A stretch of 64,000 nucleotides of DNA, from NCBI RefSeq assembly GCF_007991615.1, contig NZ_BJYR01000006.1, forward strand, positions 1 to 64,000. Reading direction: 5' to 3'. The DNA comes from Novosphingobium sediminis. Its GTDB lineage: Bacteria; Pseudomonadota; Alphaproteobacteria; Sphingomonadales; Sphingomonadaceae. Below, piece after piece: positions 56,558 to 64,000 of the stretch. Each line of letters starts with the position of its first letter. Within the stretch, counting starts at the first letter, position 1. The notes under the pieces were generated by a model. The model had not been told where the DNA came from and did not search any database. It worked only from the letters and a program-made list of their open reading frames with translations. The translations under genes were made by a program, and so were the position numbers.

Positions 56558-57994
<1,437 letters not shown>

Positions 57995-58125
57995 GGGCTG
58001 GGCGCTAGACCCGGTACGAAGAGTTTTCAAGTCGCGGCGGGGGCAATCGGCGCAATTTTGTTACCCATTGGGCTTGCCCGAGAGGATGGCTGGGAACGCG
58101 GCGCGCGGTGGTGTAGGGAGCGGCC

Positions 58126-58632
58126 ATGATTCAGTTCCTGATCGTGTTCGCGACCGTGTGGGCGATGGAGTTCGTCGCCTGGAGCAGCCACAAGTATGTG
58201 ATGCACGGCTTCGGCTGGGCGTGGCACCGCGACCATCACGAGCCGCATGACGGCTTCTTCGAGCGCAACGACCTTTATGCAGTGGTCGGCGCGGCGATTT
58301 CGATCAGCGGGTTCATGTGGGGCAGTCCGCTCATCGTGGGCACCTATGCGTGGTGGCCGGCGACGTGGATCGGCGTGGGCGTGCTGATCTACGGGATCAT
58401 CTATACGCTGATCCATGACGGCCTCGTCCACCAGCGCTGGTTCAAGTATGTGCCGCGCAAGGGCTATTTCAAGCGGGTGGTGCAGGCGCACAAGCTGCAC
58501 CATGCGACCATCGGCAAGGAAGGCGGGGTGAGCTTCGGCTTCATCATCGCGCTCGATCCCGCCAAGCTGAAGCAGGAACTGCGGCGGCAGCGCGAGGCGG
58601 GGATTGCCGTGGTGCGGGACGCGGTGGAGTGA
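58126..58632 (+). CDS. crtZ: Beta-carotene hydroxylase CrtZ
   Basis: This 168-residue membrane di-iron hydroxylase has the four His boxes HKYVMHG, HRDHH, HDGLVH and HKLHH, with four hydrophobic segments. It adds 3-hydroxyl groups to beta-ionone rings (beta-carotene to zeaxanthin), consistent with the yellow nostoxanthin- and zeaxanthin-type pigments of sphingomonads. It stands apart from any crtEBIY cluster in this window. An NDLYAVVGA stretch after the second box is typical of the bacterial CrtZ family. Confidence 0.94.
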   Translation: MIQFLIVFATVWAMEFVAWSSHKYVMHGFGWAWHRDHHEPHDGFFERNDLYAVVGAAISISGFMWGSPLIVGTYAWWPATWIGVGVLIYGIIYTLIHDGLVHQRWFKYVPRKGYFKRVVQAHKLHHATIGKEGGVSFGFIIALDPAKLKQELRRQREAGIAVVRDAVE

Positions 58633-58641
58633 TCGAGTAGG

Positions 58642-58722
58642 CCCACCCCCAACCCCTCCCGCAAGCGGGAGGGGAGTTGATGGAAGCGCCCCTCCTCCCT
58701 TCGACAAGCTCAGGATGAGCGC
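58642..58722. repeat. Family A plus family B repeats after crtZ
   Basis: A family A palindrome with flank (58642-58674, loop GCAAGC) is followed by a family B copy (58698-58722), itself bracketed by CCCCTCC and GAGGGG. Together they fill the gap between crtZ and the convergent ybaN-like gene. Confidence 0.8.
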
Positions 58723-58737
58723 GAGGGGAGAAGAAAG

Positions 58738-59088
58738 CTATTCGTTGCGGGTCCAGATCCAGCCGCCGGAAAGCGCCATGACGGCGAGCGGGATCAGCAC
58801 CCAGGGCCAGCCGGCGGTGAGGCCGGTGACGGCGACGCTGATACCCATCGCGATGAGCGCGGCCCACTTGGCGCGGCGGGGGATGGCGCGGCGTTGGCGC
58901 CAATCGAGCAGCAGCGGGCCATAGGTGGGGTGATCGAGCAGGCGCTTTTCCCACGCCGGGTTGCCGCGTGCGAAGCAGAACAGCGCCAGCAGCAGGAACG
59001 GGACGGTGGGCAGCAGCGGCAGGACCGCGCCGACCGCGCCGATGCCGACGAACATGAGGCCAGCCGCCGTCCAGATGTGACGGCGCAC
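58738..59088 (-). CDS. YbaN-family (DUF454) membrane protein
   Basis: This protein of about 117 residues has three hydrophobic segments and the DUF454 pattern AAGLMFVGIGAVGAVLPLLPTVPFLLLALFCFARGNPAWEKRLL, a conserved motif around the LPTVPF turn, and a C-terminal pair of helices. The GTG at 59088 lies four bases after the sufE stop; TTG starts at 59103 or 59127 would overlap sufE. Function of the family is unknown. It is probably co-transcribed with sufE. Confidence 0.8.
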   Translation of the reverse strand: MRRHIWTAAGLMFVGIGAVGAVLPLLPTVPFLLLALFCFARGNPAWEKRLLDHPTYGPLLLDWRQRRAIPRRAKWAALIAMGISVAVTGLTAGWPWVLIPLAVMALSGGWIWTRNE

Positions 59089-59092
59089 CCGG

Positions 59093-59500
59093 CTATCCCG
59101 CAATTCGCGCGGCGTGTTCGCGCACAAGGGCGATCATGTTGGGGACGCCTTGCGTGCGGTTCGACGAGAGCTGGTTCTTGAGATCGAACGGCGCGAGCAG
59201 CGCGGCGATATCTGTATCGGCGACCTGCCTTGCGGGCTGATCCTGCACCGCGGCGAGGACAAGTGCGACGATGCCCTTGGTAATCGCGGCGTTGCTATCG
59301 GCGAGGAAATGCAGTGCGTCCCCGTTTCCGGCCACGGGATAGACCCACACGCTGGCCGAGCAGCCGCGCACGAGGGTGGCGTCGGTCTTCAGCGCATCGG
59401 GCATGGGTTCCAGCTTGCGGCCGAGATCGATCAGCAGCCGGTAACGCTCGTCTGCGTCGAGGAATTCGTACTCTTCAAGGATGTCGTCGAGGTGGCTCAT
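59093..59500 (-). CDS. sufE: SufE-family sulfur-transfer protein
   Basis: This 135-residue SufE/CsdE protein accepts persulfide sulfur from a cysteine desulfurase and passes it to the Fe-S assembly machinery. Visible are DILEEYEFLDADERYRLLIDLGRKL, the sulfur-accepting cysteine in VRGCSASVWV, and KGIVALVLAAVQD with a C-terminal LSSNRTQGVPNMI. The ATG at 59500 is chosen as it begins the conserved N-terminus. No suf operon is adjacent. Confidence 0.92.
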   Translation of the reverse strand: MSHLDDILEEYEFLDADERYRLLIDLGRKLEPMPDALKTDATLVRGCSASVWVYPVAGNGDALHFLADSNAAITKGIVALVLAAVQDQPARQVADTDIAALLAPFDLKNQLSSNRTQGVPNMIALVREHAARIAG

Positions 59501-59550
59501 GGCCGGGGACATAGCGGATCGGATGGCGGGGGCAAGACCGTAGAAAGTAC

Positions 59551-59611
59551 CCCTCCGACCCGCCTGCGGCGGGCCACCTCCCCATTTGCGTCTTCGACGA
59601 AAATGGAGAGG
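59551..59611. repeat. Family C hairpins between the Psp region and sufE
   Basis: CCCGCC/GGCGGG (59559-59573) is followed by a longer imperfect stem in which CCTCCCCATTT pairs with AAATGGAGAGG and CGTC with GACG (59577-59611). It lies 10 bases after the end of the last psp-operon gene and is a plausible terminator for it. Confidence 0.65.
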
Positions 59612-59621
59612 ACCAACGGCG

Positions 59622-59846
59622 TCAGAGATCGACGCCCGCTGCGATGGCTTCAAGCTTGCGCAGGCGTTCCTTGATGTCGCTGAGGTCGATCATGCCCAGC
59701 GCGTGGTGGGTGCCATCCGCCGGGCGGGCAAGCTGGGTGCGCTGAAGATCAAGCCAGCCGTTCCATGCGCTGAGCGCGGTGCGGGCGAGGATCGCAATGC
59801 CGACCAGCGTGGCGGCGGCAAGCACGGCAGCAGTGATGAAGGTCAT
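59622..59846 (-). CDS. Small PspB-like membrane protein (74 residues)
   Basis: One membrane helix (ITAAVLAAATLVGIAILA, 4-21) is followed by a soluble tail ending DLSDIKERLRKLEAIAAGVDL, a short version of the coiled-coil signature found in the neighbouring genes. AAGGAG lies before the ATG. It is the last of six small proteins downstream of pspA that share a one-helix plus coiled-coil layout. Specific role unknown; probably a partner in the membrane-stress response. Confidence 0.75.
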   Translation of the reverse strand: MTFITAAVLAAATLVGIAILARTALSAWNGWLDLQRTQLARPADGTHHALGMIDLSDIKERLRKLEAIAAGVDL

Positions 59847-59868
59847 GGCGATTGCTCCTTGGCAGGGA

Positions 59869-60126
59869 TCAATGTTCGCGCAGGGCTTCGATATCCTGCG
59901 CCAGACGGCTGGCATCGCGGCCATCGGTGAGGATGCGTTCGAGCACTTCGACGCGCTTGCGTAGTTCGACGACTTCGCGTTCGAGCGCGGGGTTGGCGTT
60001 GCGGGCGCCCACGGCATCGCGCAGTTCGGTGATCGGATGGCCAAGGCCGGCCTGATAGCGGACCGTCCGCATTCTCGCCCAGGCCAGAATAGCCACAATC
60101 GCGACAATGGCACTCCAGAAGCTCAT
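59869..60126 (-). CDS. Small PspB-like membrane protein (85 residues)
   Basis: A membrane helix (FWSAIVAIVAILAWA, 3-17), a middle segment, and a coiled coil EVVELRKRVEVLERILTDGR (51-70) followed by LAQDIEALREH. The motif RVxxLERILTD is close to the PspB tail (RIQALESILD in E. coli). It starts 25 bases after the preceding gene with AAGGA upstream. Annotated by similarity of layout as a PspB paralogue; function not demonstrated. Confidence 0.78.
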   Translation of the reverse strand: MSFWSAIVAIVAILAWARMRTVRYQAGLGHPITELRDAVGARNANPALEREVVELRKRVEVLERILTDGRDASRLAQDIEALREH

Positions 60127-60151
60127 CGACGTATCCTTGAGAAAAGAGAGT

Positions 60152-60436
60152 TCAGTTGGCAGCAGCGGTGCGCAGGTCTTCGATCTCGGCGGCGAGCGCG
60201 GCAGTTTCCTGCCCTGGCCGATCGGTGGCGATGCGTTCGAGGACGCGGACACGCGCTTCGAGCTTCTGCGCCTGCGCGGCAAAATGGGCTGCCTCATCCG
60301 CGCTGTTTTTCGCGGCGAGTTCGAGCTTGCGCTCCTTGAAGGCAAGGCGGCGCTTGTAGACCTCGGCGATCAAGCTGCACACGGTCATCAGGCCGAGCAT
60401 CAGCGCGGCAAAGGCAATGGCATCGGCGGCGTTCAT
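60152..60436 (-). CDS. Small PspB-like membrane protein (94 residues)
   Basis: A hydrophobic helix (IAFAALMLGLMTVCSLIAEV, 7-26), a Lys/Arg/Glu-rich helix, and LEARVRVLERIATDRPGQ followed by LAAEIEDLR, the shared coiled-coil signature. It overlaps the upstream small gene by four bases (ATGA), so the array is co-translated. No catalytic motif. Confidence 0.78.
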   Translation of the reverse strand: MNAADAIAFAALMLGLMTVCSLIAEVYKRRLAFKERKLELAAKNSADEAAHFAAQAQKLEARVRVLERIATDRPGQETAALAAEIEDLRTAAAN

Positions 60437-60768
60437 TGCTTGCTTCCTTGGGTTGTACGCAGAGCTTCGATCTCGTGCGTCAGATGGTAGCCGCTGTCAG
60501 TCACGATGCGCTCGACATTGGCGAGGCGGTCCTTGACCGAGCCGAGTTCGGCGCGCAGCTGGGCGTTTTCCTGGCTGAGCAGCTTGATGCGTTCCAGTTC
60601 GGCGCTGGTCGTCTTGGGGTAGATCGCCTGCCCCCATGCGCCATCCAGCGGATAGCCGTGGCGGATGCGCAGCCACGTGGTGAACACCCAGCCTGCCACG
60701 GGGACAAGGACGACCATGCTGATCAGCGGGGTGAGTTCGATCAGTTTCGACACTTCCTCGACAGCCAT
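60433..60768 (-). CDS. Small PspB-like membrane protein (111 residues)
   Basis: A membrane helix (ISMVVLVPVAGWVFTTWL, 16-33) is followed by an unconserved stretch RIRHGYPLDGAWGQAIYP, then a long coiled coil ELERIKLLSQENAQLRAELG and the signature VKDRLANVERIVTDSGYHL with HEIEALR. Of the small proteins it has the longest coiled coil. One-base overlap (TGATG) with the upstream 93-residue gene and four-base overlap with the downstream gene. Confidence 0.78.
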   Translation of the reverse strand: MAVEEVSKLIELTPLISMVVLVPVAGWVFTTWLRIRHGYPLDGAWGQAIYPKTTSAELERIKLLSQENAQLRAELGSVKDRLANVERIVTDSGYHLTHEIEALRTTQGSKQ

Positions 60769-61049
60769 CAGTTCCTCCTGCGATCAATCGCCGAACCATC
60801 ACCGCGCGCGGGATCCCGCAGCGCTTCGATCTGGTTCGCCACATCGTAGCTCTTGTCGGTGACAATGGCCTCGAGCGTGCGGACCCGTTCCTCGAGCGCC
60901 TGAGCGCGGGCGGCGGCCTGAGCATTGGTTTCGCTGAGCGCGCTGGCGCGGATTTCCTCGATCTTGCGCTGGTGCTGGGTCCAGATCGCGAGGACCGGGA
61001 TGAGCAGCGCGAGGATCGGGACCAGCAGCGCGAGTGTACCGTTGTCCAT
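60768..61049 (-). CDS. Small PspB-like membrane protein (93 residues)
   Basis: An N-terminal membrane helix (LALLVPILALLIPVLAIW, 6-23) and a coiled coil with LEERVRTLEAIVTDKSYDV then ANQIEALRD, closely matching its neighbours. It starts 23 bases after pspC. Like PspB it may sit beside PspC in the membrane; that is inferred from layout and gene order. Confidence 0.8.
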   Translation of the reverse strand: MDNGTLALLVPILALLIPVLAIWTQHQRKIEEIRASALSETNAQAAARAQALEERVRTLEAIVTDKSYDVANQIEALRDPARGDGSAIDRRRN

Positions 61050-61072
61050 TGGTGTTCCCCCTGGAGTGCCGC

Positions 61073-61456
61073 TTAGCGCAGCTTTTCAATCTCGGCGGAA
61101 AGGCGCGGATTGCCCGAGACATAGAACTGCTCGACTTCGGCGAGGCGGCGGTCGATGTCGCGGAAGGACGAGCGCACTTCGCGGGCGGTGCGGGACGGCG
61201 ACTGGCGCACGCCCTGCCAGAACTTCTGCTCTTCGCGGTCCGAATAGAGCCGGGCCGGCTTCTTCTCCGCCAGGAAACCCAGCGCGAAGTAGATCAGGAA
61301 CGGCCAGCCCATCGAGAAGGCGAGGACGATGAAACCGAGGCGAACCCAGAGGACATCGACGCCGGTGTAATCGGCAATCCCCGAGCAGACGCCCATGAAC
61401 TTGCCATTGACCTTGTCGCGATAGAACTTGGTGCGCTGGGGCAGCTGGTTGCTCAC
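61073..61456 (-). CDS. pspC: Phage-shock protein C
   Basis: This 127-residue protein has a PspC domain (KFYRDKVNGKFMGVCSGIADYTGVDVLWVRLGF, 10-42), a membrane helix (FIVLAFSMGWPFLIYFALGFL) and a cytoplasmic tail. The tail ends RRLAEVEQFYVSGNPRLSAEIEKLR, the same coiled-coil signature as the small PspB-like proteins next to it. PspC senses membrane stress (for example secretin mislocalisation) with PspB and frees PspF from PspA. It overlaps pspB by four bases. Confidence 0.93.
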   Translation of the reverse strand: MSNQLPQRTKFYRDKVNGKFMGVCSGIADYTGVDVLWVRLGFIVLAFSMGWPFLIYFALGFLAEKKPARLYSDREEQKFWQGVRQSPSRTAREVRSSFRDIDRRLAEVEQFYVSGNPRLSAEIEKLR

Positions 61457-61761
61457 TTGGAAGTCCCCCTCTGTTCGGCGAGCATGCGGTCGAGCTCGCG
61501 CAGTTTCTGGTTGTCCTCATCGCGATCCGGCAGGAGCCGCGCGGGGCGGAATTCGGGATTGTCGGCAGCGACAAGGCGCTCGACGGTGTCCATGCGTTCA
61601 TCGAGACGGCGGGCGAGCTGGTAGAGCTCCTCGAGCAGCGCCTCGTCACCGGTGGTGAGCGTGGCGGCGGTCTTCCACCGGGTGATGTAGTGCAGCACGA
61701 TCCACGGGAAGGCGATGAACAGCGAGAACATCGCGATCATCGGAATGACGATCTCTTCCAT
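61453..61761 (-). CDS. pspB: Phage-shock protein B
   Basis: This 102-residue protein has one membrane helix (PMIAMFSLFIAFPWIVLHYI, 7-26), then YQLARRLDERMDTVERLVAADNPEFR, the PspB core (E. coli MRERIQALESILDAEHPNWR), and an extra coiled-coil tail (KLRELDRMLAEQ) of about 30 residues that E. coli PspB lacks. It lies three bases after pspA and is coupled to pspC. Confidence 0.9.
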   Translation of the reverse strand: MEEIVIPMIAMFSLFIAFPWIVLHYITRWKTAATLTTGDEALLEELYQLARRLDERMDTVERLVAADNPEFRPARLLPDRDEDNQKLRELDRMLAEQRGTSK

Positions 61762-61764
61762 CGA

Positions 61765-62445
61765 TCAGTCCTCCTGCTTGTCCGCGTTCAGCGCGCGCTT
61801 CATCGCTTCGAGTTCCTCGTCGACCTTGTCCTGCCCGGCGAGCGCGGCGATCTCGTCTGCGAGGCTGGGCGGGGCACCATCGGCGAGGCTGAGCGCATCG
61901 GCGCGGCCTTCGGCATAATCGACGCGGCGTTCGAGCTGATCGAAGCGGGCCAGCGCTTCGTCGACGCGCTCGTTGGTCATCAGGGTGCGCAGGCGGACGC
62001 GGTTCTCGGCGCTTTCGAGGCGCGCGGCGATCGCGGTCTGGCGGCTGCGGGCTTCGCGCAGGCGGGTCTGCAGCTTTTCGATATCGGCTTCATAAGCACG
62101 CATCGAATCGTCGAGCACCGAGATCTCGCTGCGCAGCTGGGCGCCCATATCGGCGGCCTTGTTCTTTTCCACCAGCGCGGCGCGGGCGAGGTCTTCACGG
62201 CCCTTGGAGAGGGCGAGCTGGGCCTTGTCCGCCCAATCGGCCTGGAGCCGATCGAGCTTCGCCACATGGCGGCCCATTTCCTTCTGATCGGCAATCGTGC
62301 GGGCGGCAGATGCGCGCACTTCGACGAGGGTTTCCTCCATCTCCATGATGATCATGCGGATCATCTTGGCCGGGTCATCCGCCTTGTCGAGCAGGTCGTT
62401 GAAGTTGGCGGCGATGATGTCGCGGGTGCGGGAGAAGATGCCCAT
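61765..62445 (-). CDS. pspA: Phage-shock protein A
   Basis: This 226-residue PspA/IM30 (ESCRT-III-like) protein has an amphipathic N-terminal helix (MGIFSRTRDIIAANFNDLL), then long coiled coils (EMEETLVEVRASAARTIADQ, AYEADIEKLQTRLREA). It binds and supports damaged inner membrane and inhibits PspF. The ATG at 62445 gives the conserved N-terminus; an open frame continuing 50 codons upstream is not part of the protein. It follows a small gene by about 150 bases. Confidence 0.95.
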   Translation of the reverse strand: MGIFSRTRDIIAANFNDLLDKADDPAKMIRMIIMEMEETLVEVRASAARTIADQKEMGRHVAKLDRLQADWADKAQLALSKGREDLARAALVEKNKAADMGAQLRSEISVLDDSMRAYEADIEKLQTRLREARSRQTAIAARLESAENRVRLRTLMTNERVDEALARFDQLERRVDYAEGRADALSLADGAPPSLADEIAALAGQDKVDEELEAMKRALNADKQED

Positions 62446-62594
62446 CAGGTTGGCTCCGGATACGAAAGGCGTGGAAAGCCGAGTGGTTTCGGTCTCGGGC
62501 TGGCGTAGCGCACCAAGCTCGATATCGAAACGGGATTGCGAACGCCCTGCAGAAGCTCCAGCCATCTGGGGCCGCACAGGCGTGTCGGCGCCCA

Positions 62595-62756
62595 TCAGGC
62601 GAGCTCACCCGTGATCGCGGCGCTGGAAGCGACGACCTGGGGAGCGGCTGCGGCAACCGGGCGGGTGGCGACGGCGACGTTGAGCGCCATCATCGCTGCG
62701 ATGCTGATCAGCGCCGCGCGGCCGAGCTGGGTCGAGAAGAAGCGGGCAGTGTACAT
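62595..62756 (-). CDS. Small signal-peptide-like protein, first gene of psp operon
   Basis: This 53-residue product starts at the ATG at 62756 with AAAGGAG nine bases upstream. It has a basic n-region (MYTARFFSTQLGR), a hydrophobic core (AALISIAAMMALNVAVA) and an Ala/Val/Ser tail, so it is either a one-helix membrane protein or a secreted peptide with cleavage near VAAAAP. It is the first gene downstream of the sigma-54 promoter, ahead of pspA. No family recognised. Confidence 0.65.
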   Translation of the reverse strand: MYTARFFSTQLGRAALISIAAMMALNVAVATRPVAAAAPQVVASSAAITGELA

Positions 62757-62788
62757 CGAAAGTCTCCTTTGGGTTCCCTCAGTGGGGA

Positions 62789-62801
62789 ATGCACAGTGCA
62801 T
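62789..62801. promoter_or_regulatory. Palindrome ATGCACAGTGCAT at the psp start site
   Basis: A 13-bp palindrome (arms ATGCAC and GTGCAT) lies immediately downstream of the -12 element and would cover the expected transcription start of the psp operon (about 62791). It could be an operator or an initial-transcript hairpin. Confidence 0.45.
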
Positions 62802-62818
62802 TGCAGGAGGCGTGCCAA
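62802..62818 (-). promoter_or_regulatory. Sigma-54 promoter of the psp operon
   Basis: On the minus strand TTGGCACGCCTCCTGCA has the invariant GG (-24) and GC (-12) ten bases apart and agrees with TGGCAC-N5-TTGC in all but one base. It lies 45-60 bases upstream of the first psp-operon ATG and faces away from pspF, the sigma-54 activator gene. Confidence 0.88.
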
Positions 62819-62831
62819 ATCGCGAAAGGCC

Positions 62832-62905
62832 GGAAATTCCGCGGTTTTCGGAGATCAGCGACTTTGCTTATATGGCGATTCTTGCCTAGGCTTGGGAAAT
62901 TCTGC
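62832..62905. promoter_or_regulatory. Repeated GGAAATTCYGC elements, candidate PspF sites
   Basis: GGAAATTCCGC (62832-62842) and GGAAATTCTGC (62895-62905) are direct repeats 63 bases apart, both upstream of the sigma-54 promoter and within the pspF promoter region. Spacing of about six helical turns suits two upstream activator sites. They also overlap a possible sigma-70 promoter for pspF (TTGCCT at 62882, CTATCC at 62905). Confidence 0.5.
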
Positions 62906-62940
62906 TATCCCTTGGGACAAGGCACGAAGCGGGGTATTCC

Positions 62941-63984
62941 ATGGATCGCGAAGTCCAGTTCATCGGCCAATCGAGCGCCTTCCTCGATGCGGTTGAGCGC
63001 GCCAGCCGCGCCGCACCGATGCGCCGCCCGGTGCTGGTGATCGGCGAACGCGGGACCGGCAAGGAACTGATCGCCGAACGCCTCCACCGCCTTTCGACCC
63101 GGTGGCAGGAACCGCTGGTGACGATGAATTGCGCAGCGCTGCCCGAAACGCTGATCGAGGCGGAACTGTTTGGCCATGAGGCGGGCGCGTTCACTGGCGC
63201 GACGCGGGCGCGCACCGGGCGGTTTGAGGAAGCGCACGGGGGAACGCTGTTTCTCGACGAACTTGGCACGCTTTCGATGGGCGCGCAGGAGCGGCTGCTG
63301 CGCGCGGTGGAATATGGCGAAGTGGCGCGGATCGGGGCGAACAAGCCGATCACGGTGGACGTGCGCATCGTGGCGGCAACCAACGAGAACCTGCCGAAGC
63401 TGGCAGAGGAAGGCCGGTTTCGCCCGGACTTGCTCGACCGGCTGAGCTTCGAGGTGATCACCTTGCCGCCCCTGCGCGTGCGCGAGGGCGATATCGCGGT
63501 GCTGGCCGATTACTATGCCCGGCGCATGGCGGCGGAACTCGGCTGGCCTTCATGGCCGGGCTTTGCACCGCATGTGGCCGAGCAGATGGAGAAATACGCC
63601 TGGCCCGGCAACGTGCGCGAACTGCGCAACGTGGTGGAGCGCGCGGTCTATCGGTGGGACGATCCGGGGCGGCCGATCGGGCATATCCAGTTCGATCCGT
63701 TTGAAAGCCCGTGGCGGCCTGCGGCACTGATGACGGCGCCCGCGAAGGCGGCAGATGGGGGGGCGCCGGTGGCACCGGCCACGGCGGCAGCTTCAGGCGA
63801 CCTTGATGGAGTGAGCGACCTGCGCGGCGCGGTCGATGCGCATGAGCGGGCGATCCTCGAGCATCACCTCGGGCGCAACCGCTATAACCAGAGGCAGACC
63901 GCGAAGGCGCTGGGGCTGACGTATGACCAGCTGCGGCATTGCCTGAGGAAGCATGGGCTGTTGGAGCGGGGGGACGCGGCTTAG
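62941..63984 (+). CDS. pspF: Sigma-54 activator PspF
   Basis: This 347-residue bacterial enhancer-binding protein has no N-terminal receiver. Its AAA+ domain begins almost at residue 1 (VQFIGQSSAFLDAVERASR) with Walker A GERGTGKE (35-42), the sigma-54-contacting loop GAFTGA, Walker B TLFLDE, and PWPGNVRELRN-type sensor II (YAWPGNVRELRN). A Pro/Ala linker leads to a Fis-type HTH (NQRQTAKALGLTYDQLRHCL). Lack of a regulatory domain is as in E. coli PspF, which is controlled by PspA binding. It is divergent from the psp operon. Confidence 0.93.
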   Translation: MDREVQFIGQSSAFLDAVERASRAAPMRRPVLVIGERGTGKELIAERLHRLSTRWQEPLVTMNCAALPETLIEAELFGHEAGAFTGATRARTGRFEEAHGGTLFLDELGTLSMGAQERLLRAVEYGEVARIGANKPITVDVRIVAATNENLPKLAEEGRFRPDLLDRLSFEVITLPPLRVREGDIAVLADYYARRMAAELGWPSWPGFAPHVAEQMEKYAWPGNVRELRNVVERAVYRWDDPGRPIGHIQFDPFESPWRPAALMTAPAKAADGGAPVAPATAAASGDLDGVSDLRGAVDAHERAILEHHLGRNRYNQRQTAKALGLTYDQLRHCLRKHGLLERGDAA

Positions 63985-64000
63985 AGCCTGTCCTGACAAG

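Noticed and set aside
62446..62595. 50-codon N-terminal extension of PspA
   Set aside because: PspA proteins start with the amphipathic helix at MGIFSR; the extension is unconserved and directly abuts the stop of the small upstream gene.

Overview
The window is GC-rich chromosomal DNA from an alphaproteobacterium of the order Sphingomonadales, most likely Novosphingobium or a close relative. The evidence is the gene content: LigAB-type extradiol dioxygenase, CrtZ carotenoid hydroxylase, a sphingomonad-style type II secretion operon, MipA, SleB-type hydrolases, and many short palindromic repeats of the kind scattered through sphingomonad genomes. The genus is inferred from gene families, not from a marker gene. 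No rRNA, tRNA, CRISPR array or insertion sequence was recognised.

Layout. 0-5 kb: a membrane-anchored LuxR-type regulator, a NarL-type two-component pair and a LigAB dioxygenase pair. 5-10 kb: a complete type I secretion cassette (ABC exporter, HlyD-type fusion protein, TolC-type outer-membrane protein). 10-15 kb: a Kup potassium transporter, modABC for molybdate with a ModE-like palindrome before modA, and a DsbA-like thiol oxidoreductase. 15.7-25.6 kb: an eleven-gene type II secretion operon (gspE-F-G-H-I-J-L-M-C/N-D-K) with translationally coupled genes and a secretin that appears lipidated. 25.5-28.4 kb: a SleB hydrolase, MipA and a sphingomonad hypothetical protein. 28.4-31 kb: an AT-rich three-gene island (Dam-family adenine methylase, four-helix membrane protein, DGQHR/DndB-like protein) bounded by imperfect 17-bp direct repeats, which is a candidate defence or DNA-modification locus. 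31-35.5 kb: uvrA and a phage-like muramidase. 35.5-40.6 kb: a cobalamin uptake operon (btuB-F-C-D) under a cobalamin riboswitch. 40.7-49.6 kb: a second SleB hydrolase, then mdh-sucA-sucB-lpd of the TCA cycle. 49.7-59.5 kb: a PAS-GGDEF-EAL-PilZ protein, a TRIC-type channel, a quinone-oxidoreductase-like enzyme, leuD and leuC separated by an OmpA-family gene and a small membrane protein, crtZ, ybaN and sufE. 59.6-64 kb: a phage-shock (Psp) region in which pspF diverges from a sigma-54-driven operon encoding a small secreted or membrane peptide, PspA, PspB, PspC and five additional small PspB-like membrane/coiled-coil proteins.

Two stretches look most worth pursuing. One is the AT-rich methylase/membrane/DGQHR island. 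The other is the expanded Psp operon, whose tandem small proteins share one C-terminal coiled-coil signature with PspB and PspC. A third theme is that the palindromic repeats have become part of coding sequence: one lies in frame inside uvrA, and others form the ends of BtuF, the pre-signal region of BtuB and part of the second SleB protein.
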